Source: Euryodendron excelsum
Lineage: Eukaryota > Streptophyta > Magnoliopsida > Ericales > Pentaphylacaceae
Direction: 5' to 3'
DNA length: 64,000 bases
Assembly (NCBI GenBank): GCA_033060915.1
Contig: CM065396.1
Coordinates: 5,691,001-5,755,000 of the forward strand
Shown: positions 11,154-23,773 of the stretch, piece by piece
How positions within the stretch are numbered: position 1 is the stretch's first letter
Layout: each line of letters begins with the position of its first letter
Translations under genes and position numbers: made by a program
Notes under the pieces: model-generated
The model's input: only the letters and a program-made list of their open reading frames with translations
Told to the model about the DNA's origin: nothing
Databases searched by the model: none

Positions 11154-12712
11154 AAAATATCATCGGGAATTCGCCATATCTGCTGGAGATCCTTATGTGG
11201 TGCCGTTCCATGAAAGCCTCTCAAACTATCCTATTACGAACTTGAAAGACTATATCATTGAGCACTATCTTCATATCCCTACACTTATTAGCCATTAATC
11301 TATCATTCGTTTCTCCGCAAAGGATATAAACAGTGGTGGATAGCATTAACTTGCATAGAATATTCTTCAAGCCTTCCCCTTCAAGGTACAAGCCCAAGAT
11401 ACAATCCCTTGCCACTCATTACTCAAGCATTGGGCCTTACATTTTGCTAGCAGCTGCACCCACAATCTGTTGGTGATCGAACACTAGAAGAAGAGATGGT
11501 TGTGGTCTTCAATTTTATCTTCACAAAACACACAACACATGTCATTTAACATACCATAGGCAGCAAGTTTGTCTTGGGTGGCTAATCTTTCTCGAATAGC
11601 AAGCCAAAGGATGAAGCTATATCTAGGAATAGCCTTCTTAAACCAACCAACTTCTGCCCACTCCACTGGAGGACTATGGTTTCTAATACTTTGCCAAGCT
11701 TATCTAACTGAAAATTGGTAATTTTTTTCTGGAATCTATATAGCTTGATCACTACAAGAGCTATTAGGATGCGGAATACATGACATACACCTCTCAACTT
11801 CCATCAACTCTATGGAATTTGCCATAGGCTAATGCCACTGGTTGTCTCTAATAATAGTGCTGACTTTTGCTTCTTTGCCTAGCCCAGAATCATAGATCAC
11901 TCTATCCCCCATTCTTTGATGTATAGGCCCCATTGGCAGCCAGTTATCATACCAAAGGGAAACCTGTGAGCGTTCCCCAATTTTGTACTTGATCAAAGAC
12001 CTTATGATATCTCTTAGGTTCAGAATTTTCCTCCAAGTCCAAGTGCAATTCCAAGGAACCTTAGCCACCCAGAATTGACTTCTAACTAGAAAGTTTGCTC
12101 TGACCCACTTCACCCAACAAGAGGTTGTAGAAGATTGCCAAAACAACCAGATGTATCTAGCTATATTAGCTTGGTTCCAATCCACCAACTTCTTTATGCC
12201 TAGACCACCTTCATCATTTGGTTTAGTAACCTCTTCCCAATTAACCATAGCTCCAGTAATCTTTAAATCAGGCCGTTTCCAAAGAAAAGCTCTGAAGCAT
12301 TGAAGGTCATGGGATCGATTCTTGGGGCCACCCGCCCAAGGCATAAGCCTTGCGTCTTAAACAGACCACGTAGTTAGCGGGGTATTGCGTGGGCCCGGGG
12401 TGGTTTACAGGTCGACTACACTGGGGGTTGACCCTGGCGATAAACCGGGCGGGTTCCCCTTGTCAGCAAAAAAAAAAATAAAAAATAAAAAATTCAAAAC
12501 TTTCTTTGGCATAATGAAGTGCACACACCAGTAGCTTTGCATGCTAAATAAACTGATTTGATGAGCTACAATCGGCCAGCATAAGAGAGGAACTTACCAG
12601 CCCAAGACTTGGCCTTGCTCACAATTCTATCAACCAAGTTATTGCAATCTTCAGGTTTCAACTTAGAACAAATCAAGGGAACCCCTAAGTACCGAATTGC
12701 AAGTGCACCTGG
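11154..12712 (-). pseudogene. LINE-A ORF2, RT thumb and zf-RVT
   Basis: On the minus strand the frames at 12344-11829, 11797-11582, 11666-11484 and 11415-11221 cover the C-terminal region. They show R-A-F-L-W-K, N-W-E-E-V-T-K-P-N-D-E-G-G-L-G, L-W-Y-D-N-W-L-P, and the zinc finger C-C-V-F-C-E-D-K with H-N-H-L-F-F. Frameshifts separate these pieces. A SINE-like insertion replaces a few bases of coding sequence at about 12303. The zf-RVT is thought to help RNA binding during target-primed reverse transcription. Confidence 0.85.
12302..12497 (+). mobile_element. 5'-truncated tRNA-type SINE
   Basis: A GC-rich body unlike its surroundings ends in an A-rich tail (12470-12495, A-runs broken by T). 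Near its 5' end, 'gggatcgattc' (12311-12321) fits a pol III B box (GGTTCGANNCC-like). No A box precedes it, so the copy looks 5'-truncated. Against the intact LINE-A sequence at 19515-19535, the host lost about 9-10 bp at the insertion point. No target duplication is visible. Family unknown. Confidence 0.65.
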
Positions 12713-13900
12713 CTAGAACTTGAAAAGATTTAACAATTGCTCCCTCCCATGATCATCCAAACCAATGAGAAATGTATTACTCTTGGCACAATTTGGAACA
12801 AGACCTGAGAATTCAGAAAATGTATCCAAAGCCTCCTTTAAAATCCTAGTAGAAGCAATCTCACCCTTGCAATAAAGCATCAAGTCATCAGCAAAACAAA
12901 GATGAGTTAAGCTAGTTTTCTTGCATCTCCAATGAAACTGAAAATTGGGGTTCCTCTCCACTTGCTGCTGAATAATTTGAGATAGGACATTCATACAAAT
13001 TACAAATAAGTGAGGGGATAAAGGATCACCTTGCCTCAGGCCTTTAGCTCCAAGAAAGAAGCCCTCCAAGGCACCATTAAGACTAATTGAGTACATAGGA
13101 GTAGAAATGCAGACCTGTATCCAATTCTTTAGCTTCTCTGGAAATCCCATAAGCTCCAAAACATCCAACACAAATTTTCATCTGACCGAGTCATAGGCCT
13201 TCAAGAGATCGGCCTTCACAGCACATTTTGCCAACTTCTTGTTCTTATGATAGCCTCTCATAAGTTCCTGAGCAAGTAAGATGTTATCATTAATCTTCCT
13301 ACCTTGAATGAAAGCTGATTGGGCTTCATCAATAACCAGAGGCAACAAACTCTTAATTCTATCCGCAATAGTCTTAGTAATGCATTTGTACAGGGTATTG
13401 CAACAAGAAATAGGTCGATAGTCCTTTGAGGTTGTGAGATTAGGAACTTTGGGGATTAAGGCCACAATGGTAGCATTGACATTTTTTAGCAAACAACCAG
13501 AATCAAAGAATGATTTAACGGCAGCAACCACCTCCTTTCCAACTATAGGCCAGGCTTTTTTAAAGAAAAAACAATTGAAACCGTCAGGACCAAGGGCCTT
13601 GTTTGGATCTAAGTTAAAGACCACTTGCTTAATCTCATCTTCCGTGACATTCCTATCCATGTTTGCAGCTGCTTCTTCAGAAATCACTTTACTAATATAC
13701 TGCTGAAGTTCTTGTTTCCCTGGATACTTCACAGCATTTTCCTTACCCAACAAGTTCTAGAAGTACTTCACTAATTCTTCCTTGAACTCTTTAATATTCT
13801 CCACTACAATACCATCCTCCTTCTTAATGGAGGAGATTTTATTTCTATTTGCTCTATTCTTTACTGACTTGAAGAAAAAATTGATATTCTGATCTCCTTC
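12713..13900 (-). pseudogene. LINE-A ORF2 reverse transcriptase core
   Basis: The frames 13753-13178 and 13171-12713 (minus) contain the RT domain. Visible are D-P-N-K-A-L-G-P-D-G-F, K-D-Y-R-P-I-S-C-C-N-T-L-Y, A-F-I-Q-G-R-K-I-N-D-N, K-A-D-L-L-K-A-Y-D-S-V-R, G-L-R-Q-G-D-P-L-S-P and the catalytic C-F-A-D-D-L. Only a stop around 13175 and another near 13755 break this stretch. This is RNA-directed DNA polymerase of the non-LTR type, used with the upstream endonuclease. Confidence 0.9.
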
Positions 13901-15242
<1,342 letters not shown>

Positions 15243-15251
15243 CAAAATTAA

Positions 15252-17484
15252 TTACTTAGAAAAAAAGGTGCTTCCCTTAGAGCTACTAACTAAGCTCTGT
15301 CTTTTTTTCTTCTCATTATTTCTCTTATTCTTTTGTTTCTTCCGATCAACTTCATCAACTACTGCCACCTTGTCTCTTAGAGGATTTGCATCAAGAGTTG
15401 CAATCAAATTTGAGTAGCCATCCCCACTAGTTTCCATGTCTTTAATATCTTTCACCTTGTCCAATTGTTGAAATCTATTGAGAGTTATAACCTCAACAAC
15501 AGGTTTCATCATTAGATTGGCTGGTTTCATGGCTACTAACTGATCACCTCTACAAGCACCACTTGGAATGACATCTTTTGCATTTGGGGTATTATAAAGC
15601 ATCTCCTCTAATTGCCCAGCACTGCTTGGACCAGCTAATCTTGGAGCACTTGTAGTATCCTCATCAATAGTTCTCTTTCCCTTTGCGCTTAACTTCTGTC
15701 CAACCCTCTTCATTTGCAATTTCTACTACTAAATTCTTTTTAACTTGCCATTCTTGTTTAATCACCTTTTTGCACTTGCTCACTACATGCCCAAATTCTT
15801 TGCAAACTTCACAAATCTTTGGAACCCGGTTGTACTCAACAGCTATTTCAACAAAACCTCTACCTTCCACCTCCAAATCAAAGGAATTTGGAAGTTTAGA
15901 TTCAGCATTAACTTCCACACAAATTCTAGCAAAGTTTATTCTCTTTAACTCTTCAGTCAAGTTATCAGGATATAGGGATTTCCCCACTGCACTAGCCACA
16001 TAACTTAGACCTTTTGCAGTCCATAATTCCAAAGGATCATTGTAGAAATTAACCCAAATGGGGACTGATTTACAGCTATCCTTACTAAGGTTCATGTGGA
16101 GTTGCCATTTCCTTACGCATATAGGATGCCCAGCAAAGTGCCATGGTTTATTCTCAATGACCCATTCACAACCCATAGCTGATGAAAACTTAAAATAATA
16201 TAACCCAGTATCAGTGGTTAACAATTTGTCAAACCCATGTTTATGCCATAATTTCTTGGCAATGTTGTTGACTAAATTAAAGGGGAGTTTATTTTGCATA
16301 AAGTACCCAACTAGAGTATTTTCCCACAACTCAGCACCCTGGGCAGCCACATCCAAAGGGGGTTTAACTTTAACTCTATCATTTCCCATTTCAAGTTTGA
16401 AATATTCAAGATTCATAAAAGAGCCTTTCTTTGACTTTAAAATGGAAACCCACTTACTTGTACCATTGGGACCACTTTGCTTTTCACCAGGTTCATTGAT
16501 TGTGCCCTTCCCATGCTACCTCCATGCTTGGTTGACTTCAAATTCTACCACAGCAGAATTGTCTCCAGCTTTTTCTTCACCCAAGTAAGCTTGTTGCACT
16601 CCATATCCCATACCTAAATTAGTGGAGACAATACCTATCTCCATCCCCTTTGTATTGACAATCTCTTTACCCATGCAAGCATGCTGCACCCCATTTTCTA
16701 AACCCAAAGTAGTGGAGACAAGACCCATTCCTATCCCCATCACCTTTGTATATGCACTCTCTCCACCAAGTGCGTGAACAGTATCCATCTTCTTCACAAG
16801 TTGAGGTTTGGACACCAAATTTGCAGCTGCAACAAGGGGAGCAATCACCACATTAGTTTCCTCCTTTGCTCTAACCTTCTCTGTTTGAACCGTACCCATC
16901 TTCCCCACAAGCTGAGGTTTGGACACTAAATTTGTAGCTGCCTCATGGGGAGAACTCACCACATAAGTTTCCTCTTCCTTCTCAACCTTATCTGCCCAAC
17001 TTTTGGATGAAAAGTTACTACCTAGAGATTTTTTACCATTTGTGCACGAGAGTGGACCTCCAAAGCTAGCAACAGGAGTGTTGAAACAAGCCTTGACATC
17101 ATGCATCTCTAAAACCATACTGGACCCAAGCTTTTTACTTGGGGTATTACGTAACTCAGATACCATAGCCTTGAGTCTTGAATTTTCAGATTTGCACTAA
17201 TTTCTTTCCATCTTCAAAAACTCCAAATCAGAGTTTAACTCAATGATTCTATGAGCAGCAGCACCTGGAACAATGGCTTGGCCTCGTCCAACCTCCGTTA
17301 TAGAATTATCAACATGAATCCCTTGTGACCCAGCTCTTAGCTTTAGGAATCTCTCAAAAGAGCCATTAAGAGGGTCATAAATGCTTGTACCATTGCTTAA
17401 CAGAGGTGAACCATCCTCACCAACCGAAGCAATATCTCCCATCTCTCTAAGATGGTCTCCATCCTCACCCTCCATCTTCTCCAA
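15252..17484 (-). pseudogene. LINE-A ORF1 (DUF4283, CCHC nucleic-acid-binding)
   Basis: About 744 codons on the minus strand. The N-terminus (17484-17197) is acidic and predicted coiled-coil. A Ser/Val-rich region with two internal tandem repeats follows (17000-16550). Next is the DUF4283 domain from about 16416 (M-N-L-E-Y-F-K, then W-E-N-T-L-V-G-Y-F), and a CCHC knuckle C-E-V-C-K-E-F-G-H-V-V-S-K-C near 15790. A basic, Lys-rich C-terminus ends the frame. ORF1 proteins bind element RNA. Two stops (near 17195 and 16515) and a shift near 15700 break it. ORF2 follows in the same frame a few bases after the ORF1 stop. Confidence 0.85.
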
Positions 17485-17639
17485 AGAAATCAGAATAAAT
17501 TCTAAAAAAAAGAAAACGAAAACGGATCCTAGAGGGAGAAGCTCTCAACTAACCCCCCAGCTGCACCACACTCATTAATGCCACCTTTAATCTCCATTAA
17601 TGCCACATGAAACAAGAGGAAGATGAAACAATAACAGCT
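17485..17639 (-). promoter_or_regulatory. LINE-A 5'-UTR and adjacent sequence
   Basis: Upstream of the ORF1 start on the minus strand lies a short leader with a purine/pyrimidine-skewed stretch at 17500-17525 and 'gagagcttctccctctagg' at 17529-17548. No TATA box is seen; plant LINEs use internal promoters. The last part (about 17560-17639) contains a short direct repeat 'attaatgccac' at 17574 and 17596 and is otherwise unassigned. The LINE 5' end lies somewhere in this interval. Confidence 0.45.
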
Positions 17640-18121
17640 CACCTGGAAGATCTAACTTGTAGGCATTATCATTGAGCCACTCAAGGACTTGAAACGGACC
17701 ATCCCCTTTAAGATGTAGTTTGGATCGCCCACGGGTTGGAAATCTTTCCTTTCTCATATGCGCCCAAACCCAATCACCCGTTCAAAGATGACTCATCTAC
17801 GACCTTTGTTAGCTTTGGTAGCATATTGCTCATTTTTTTCTCTGTGTTGCCGTACACTTTCATGGAGTTTCTTCACCATCTCAGCCTTCTTTTGACCTTC
17901 CAAACAGTCTTTTTATTAACTTGTCCTTTCAAGTGCTTCAAGGACTCAAGGTCGGTATGTATGACAAATTCTTTCGACCAAAGGTAATGTTGCCAGGTCT
18001 CCAATGCTCGCACCAATGCATAAAGCTCCTTATCATATGTCGGATAGTTCAAAGCTGCCCCATTTAGCTTTTCACTAAAATAGGCTATTGGACGCTTCTC
18101 CTGCATCAGAATAACTACAAT
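17640..18121 (-). pseudogene. Gypsy pol fragment with internal deletion
   Basis: On the minus strand, 17900-17640 matches the integrase C-terminus of the CRM-B elements ([10 protein letters not shown], with R-K-E-R-F-P upstream). The part at 18120-17915 matches RNase H ([16 protein letters not shown], then L-E-T-W-Q-H-Y-L-W). Everything between RNase H and the integrase C-terminus is missing, so this is a deleted copy. Divergence from both CRM-B copies suggests an older or sister subfamily. It is cut at 18121 by a LINE tail. Confidence 0.75.
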
Positions 18122-19732
18122 ACCTTTTTTTTTTTTTTTTGCTAAGCAAGAAAGAATATCAATAGACAAAAAAGATCGAAAGATCAAGTACAAATACAAG
18201 GGGCATACCCCAGGCCAAAGGAAAATCAAGAAAGATAACCATCTAAACAAACTAAAGAACCCAACTAGCACTAGCTAAAAAAAGTACACAAAGAAGCTAA
18301 CTTAGCTCAACAACTATAAGAACTAAACAAATAACAAAGAATGGTTGCTCTTAGTTCTTCAAGATATCATTGGGAATCTGCCATATTTGCTGGAGGTCCC
18401 TATTTGGTGCCATTCCATGAAAGCCTCTCATGCTAGCCATCCTACTACGAACTTGAAAGACTATATCATTGAGCACTGTCTTCATGTCCCTACACTTGTT
18501 AGCCATTAATCTCTCATTCCTTTCTCTCCAAAGGAAATAAACAGTGGTGGAGAGCATTAATTTGCAAAGAATATTCTTCAAAGCCTTCCCCTTCAAGGTA
18601 CAAGCCCAAGATACAATCCCTTGCCACTCATTACTCAAGCATTGGGCCTTACATTTTGCTAGCAGCTGCACCCATAATCTGTTGGTGATTGAACACTGGA
18701 AGAAGAGATGGTTGTGGTCTTCAATTTTATCTCTACAAAACACACAACACAAGTCATTTAACATACCATAGGCAGCAAGTTTGTCTTGGGTGGCTAATCT
18801 TTCTCGAATAGCAAGCCAAAGGATGAAGCTATATCTAGGAATAGCCTTCTTAAACCAAGCAACTTCAGCCCACTCCACTTGAGGACTATGACTTCTAATA
18901 CTTTGCCAAGCTGATCTAACTGAAAATTGGCGATTTTTTTTCCGGAATCCACATGGCTTGATCAGTACAAGAACTATTAGGAAGTGGAATACATGACATA
19001 CACCTCTTGAGCTCCATCAACTCTATGGAATTTGCCATAGGCCAATGCCACTGGTTGTCTCTAATAATAGTGCTAACTTTTGCTTCTTTACCTAGCCCAG
19101 AATCATAGATCACCCTATCCCCCAATCTTTGATGTATAGGCCCCATTGGCAGCCAATTATCATACCAAAGGGAAACCTATAAGCCTTCCCCAATTTTGTA
19201 CTTGATCAAAGACCTAATGAGATCTCTTAGCTACAAAATTTTGCTCCAAGTCCAAGAGCAATCCCAAGGAACCTTAGCCACCCAGAATTGACTTCTACCT
19301 AGAAGGTTAGCTCTGACCCACTTCACCCAACAAGAGGTTGTAGATGATTGGCACAACAACCAGATGTATCTAGTGATATTTGCTTGGTTCCAATCCACCA
19401 ACTTCTTTATGCTTAGACCACCTTCATCATTTGGTTTAGTAACCTCTTCCCAATTAACCTTAGCTCCAGTACTCTTTAAATCAGGCCCTTTCCAAAGAAA
19501 AGCTCTAAAGCATTGATCAATTTTCTTCAAAACTTTCTTAGGCATAATGAAATGGGCACACCAGTAGCTTTGCATGCAAAATAAGACAGATTTGATGAGC
19601 TGCAACCGGCTAGCATAAGAGAGGAACTTACCAGTCTAAGACTTGGCCTTACTCACAATTCTATCAACCAAGTTATTGCAATCTTCAGGTTTTAGCTTAG
19701 AAGAAATCAGGGGAACCCCTAGGTATCGAATA
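18122..19732 (-). mobile_element. 5'-truncated LINE-A copy, antisense
   Basis: The poly(A) tail is poly(T) at 18124-18140. The 3'-UTR is followed by a good zf-RVT frame (18878-18351, 175 codons with C-C-V-F-C-R-D-K-I-E-D-H-N-H-L-F-F). Then come 19146-18916 and 19605-19231, which reach back to the RT thumb. It ends at 'ggtatcgaat', shared with the CRM-B LTR that follows. The short shared 'tcgaat' suggests a microhomology junction. No target duplication is seen. Confidence 0.85.
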
Positions 19733-20307
19733 GTTCTTCAAAGAACCGTAGAGAATACTCTCACAATTTGCTGAATAAATGATCTGAATTTTATTCATTG
19801 CATATATGCCTATTTAAAGGGCTAGCCATTACAAGGAAACTCCCTAAATGGTATCCTAATTAGGGCTAAAAATCTGGTGCAAAACATCTCTTAGTTGCCT
19901 AAAAGATACTTGCCTAAATGAAAAGATACTCAACCCTTTTAAGTGGCCAATCACATGCCTAAACTAGAAAAGGAAATTTGGGGAATGGATGTACCCATCC
20001 ATATACACCCATATAAGCAAATAAAAAGGAAATTAATTGGCATGCAAGGCTTACATATAAATCTAAAAAGGAATGTCTTTATTCTTGGCCAGATTCTTCT
20101 AGAACATGAATCATATTGATGATTCCGTGCTGCTCACTTGGATCACGCTCAATGGTCCTCCACGAATATGCTTGATTTGCTTGAGCCCATGCCTCTTGAA
20201 TCAATCCATTGAGTACCTCTTTAAACTTCTTGGCCCGTGCTCTTGTCACCGGCCCAATTGGGACTTGGACTTGATCCCTTGGAGTTATGTTGACATGGAT
20301 TGCATCA
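19733..20307 (-). repeat. CRM-B 3' LTR, truncated
   Basis: It aligns with the right-hand 575 bp of the 823-bp LTRs at 25431 and 36723. On the minus strand the LTR starts at 20307 (TGATGCAATC) directly after a polypurine tract. The U5 side beyond 19733 is missing, replaced by a LINE-A fragment. The pol frame runs into this LTR and stops at 20079. A TATA-like stretch lies antisense to 'cctatttaaagg' near 19810. Confidence 0.85.
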
Positions 20308-23300
20308 TTCCCCTCCTCTTGAAAAGGATTTGTCCTCAAATCATCTCCTACATCAAAAGGGCTCAAATCAGTAACATTAAAAGTAGCACTTACATTGTAC
20401 TCACCGGGTAAATCTAGCTTGTAGGCGTTGTCATTGATGCGCTCTAGGATTTGGAAAGGACCATCTCCTCTTGGAAGCAATTTGGAATGTCTTTGTGCAG
20501 GAAATCTTTCTTTTCTCATATGCAGCCAAACCCAATCTCTCAGTTCAAAAAGTAGCTTGTGACGCCCTTTGTTGGCTTGTGGTGCATATTGTTCCGTTCT
20601 TTGCTCAATGTTGAGTCTTGCTTTCTCATGAATCTGCTTAACAAAGTCAGCCTTCTTTTTGCCATCTAAATTAACATGCTCAGTCAAAGGTAAGGGAGAT
20701 AAATCCAATGGGGTTAAAGGATTAAATCCATACACAATTTCAAATGGTGAAAATTTAGTAGCAGAGTGGACAGATCTGTTATAAGCAAACTCAACATGTG
20801 GTAAACATTCTTCCCATGTTTTGATGTTCTTTTTAATAAGTGCCCTCAATAAAGTAGACAAAGTCCTATTTACTACTTCAGTTTGACCATCAGTTTGTAG
20901 ATGACAAGTAGTAGAAAACAATAGCTTAGTGCCTAGCTTACACCACAAAGTCTTCCAAAAATAGCTCAAGAACTTAGCATCTCTATCTGAAACAATTGTT
21001 CTAGGCATGCCATGTAATTTCACAATCTCTCTAAAGAACAAATTAGCAACATGTGAGGCATCATCCGTTTTGTGACATGGAATAAAGTGTGCCATTTAGA
21101 AAATCGATCCACAGCCACAAAAACCGAATCTTTCCCACATTGAGTCCTAGGCAATCCTAACACAAAGTCCATTGAAATATCAATCCAAGGCTCACTAGGA
21201 ATAGGTAAAGGAGTATACAAACCGTTGGGCTGCACTTTGGATTCAGCTTGCCTACACGTGACACATCTACCGCAAATTCTTTCAACTTTTCTTTTCATGT
21301 GAGGCCAATAGAAGTGTTCCTGCAAAACAGCTAAGGTCTTTGCAACTCCAAAATGTCCCATTAATCCCCCACCATGAGATTCCTGCACTAACAACTCTCT
21401 CAAGGAACAATTAGGCACACATAACCTATTCTCTCGAAATAGGAATCCATCAAACCTAAAGAACTTACCACAAGTAATTTTCTCACGAGCTCGGTATTCC
21501 TCACCAAATTCATGGTCATCAGCATATAAATCTTTAATGTACTCAAAACCAAGCAATTTTGCATCAAGTGCAGCAAGTAATGCATACCTGCGAGAAAGGG
21601 CATCGGCGACCACATTCTCCTCACCTTGCTTATCCTAGATGACATATGGGAACGTTTCAATGAACTCCACCCATCGCGCATGCCTTTTGTTTAGCTTATG
21701 TTGGCCCTTCAAATGCTTCAAGGACTCATGATCGGTGTGAATGACGAATTCGTTAGGCCATAGGTAGTGCTGCCATGTCTCTAAAGCTCGAACCAATGCA
21801 TACAACTCTTTATCGTAAGTTGGGTAGTTTAAGGCTGCCCCATTTAGTTTCTCACTGAAGTAAGCAATTGGTTGTCCCTCTTGCATAAGAACCGCGCCTA
21901 TGCCAATACCTGAAGCATCACATTCAATTTCAAACGTTTTCGAAAAGTTAGGTAAAGACAATAAGGGGGCATTGGTCAACTTCTCTTTGATTAATTGAAA
22001 CACCTTCTCTTGTTCTTCTCCCCAACTAAATCCAACGTTTTTCGTGATCACTTCAGTGAGTGGTGCGGCTATGCTACTGAAGTCTTTCACGAACCGCCGG
22101 TAAAAACTAGCAAGCCCATGAAAACTACGAACATAACCTACACTTGTGGGACTTGGCCACTCTTGGATTGCACGTACCTTCTCTTCATCAACCTGTATAC
22201 CTTGTGCACTAACAACAAATCCAAGAAACACAAGCTTATCTGTGTAAAAAGTACACTTCTTCGAATTAGCAAACAACTTTTCTTTCCTAAGCACATCTAA
22301 AAAATATTTTAAATGTACTTCATGGTCTGCCACATTTTTGCTATATAGGAGTATATCATCAAAGTAGACAACAACAAACCGACCTATAAATGCTCGCAAA
22401 ACATGGTTCATAAGTCTCATAAAGGTGCTCGGAGTGTTAGTCAAGCCAAAAGGCATAACTAACCACTCATACAAACCATATTTTGTTTTAAAGGCAGTTT
22501 TCCATTCATCTCCTTCCTTTATTCTAATTTGATGATAACCACTCTTTAAATCAATTTTAAAAAATCCACAAGAACCATGTAGCTCATCTAACATGTCATC
22601 TAAGCGAGGAATAGAATGACGATACTTTACCGTGATGTTGTTGATAGCCCGGCAATCAACGCATATTCTCCCCGTCCCGTCCTTCTTAGGTAAAAGTAAA
22701 ATTGGAACGGCGCTTGGGCTCATGCTCTCCCTCACGTGCCCCTTTTCCAACAACTCACTTACCTGCCGTTGAAGCTCTTTTGTCTCCTCGGGATTGCTCC
22801 TATAGGCTGGTTGGTTTGGAATTGTCGCACCGGGAGCAAAATCAATTTGATGCTCAATCCCTCAGATTGGAGGTAACCCATGTGGTGTTTCCTCGGGAAA
22901 GACATCCTCATAATCCTGCAAAAGAGAAACAACAGAACTAGGCAAAGCAAGGTCAAGTTCGTTAGTATTTAAAAATGCCTCTTTGTACAAAAGTACAATC
23001 ATCGGCTGTTTTGAAAACATTGCTCGCTTAACTTCACTCACTGTTGCATAGAAATTCTTTTGTTTTCCCTCTGATTTTCTTTCAAGGCCCAAATTTTGAT
23101 TTTCTTTTTCTCTCTCATTTTTCTCGGCCTCTCTCTAATTTTCACTCCTTTTCTTTTGCTCACTCTCTTTCTTTTCTTCACTTTCTTTTTGCAATCTCAC
23201 TCGATCCTCATATACTTGCTGTGGAGTCAACGGTACAAGAGTGATTGATCGTTGATTGAGCACAAAAGAGTATTTGTTTGTAAAGCCATCATGCTTTACA

Positions 23301-23773
23301 TGCCTATCAAACTGCCATGGACGCCCTAGCAATAAATGTCCCGCTTGCTTTGGCACAACATCACACAACACTTCGTCTTCATATTTACCTATTCGAAATG
23401 CAACTAACACCTGCTTGTTCACCCTCATTTCCCAACTACCATTCAGCCATTACAACTTGTATGGCCTAGGGTGCTTCAACATGGGTAGTCCCAATTTTTC
23501 AACCATGATTGTACTGGCCACATTAGTACAACTACCACCATCAATAATCACGCTACATACCTTGTCCTTGACGTAGCACCTAGTGCGAAAGATGTTCTCC
23601 CGCTGCAATTCATCCTCTTCTTTTGCTTGTAGGCTTAATGCTCTCCTCGCCACTAATGTCAAGGCAACAGGGGCAGAATATTCCTCCTCGGAAATGTCCT
23701 CCAATGGTGGCATGTCGTCGGTGTCGGAATCTTTATTGTCGGTCACAATTTCACCATTGTCTTGCAATAGCAT
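20079..23773 (-). pseudogene. CRM-B copy 1 pol: PR-RT-RH-IN
   Basis: The order on the minus strand is gypsy-type. Protease has I-I-D-G-G-S-C-T-N near 23540. RT has V-D-C-R-A-I-N-N-I and catalytic V-V-Y-F-D-D-I-L near 22350. RNase H has F-E-I-E-C-D-A-S-G, then Y-D-K-E-L-Y and H-T-D-H-E-S. The integrase zinc region includes C-G-R-C-V-T-C, and its core D-I-S-M-D-F and I-V-S-D-R-D-A-K-F. The C-terminus reads [11 protein letters not shown]. The frame crosses the polypurine tract and ends 75 codons inside the LTR. Stops lie at about 23450, 23137, 22862 and 21634, and a 1-bp deletion near 21098. No chromodomain was recognised. Confidence 0.92.
20308..20320 (-). promoter_or_regulatory. Polypurine tract, CRM-B copy 1
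   Basis: On the minus strand this reads AAGAGGAGGGGAA, immediately before the LTR start TGATGC. It primes plus-strand DNA synthesis in LTR retrotransposons. The pol frame reads straight through it (Q-E-E-G-N). The identical tract occurs at 26254-26266 in copy 2. Confidence 0.9.
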
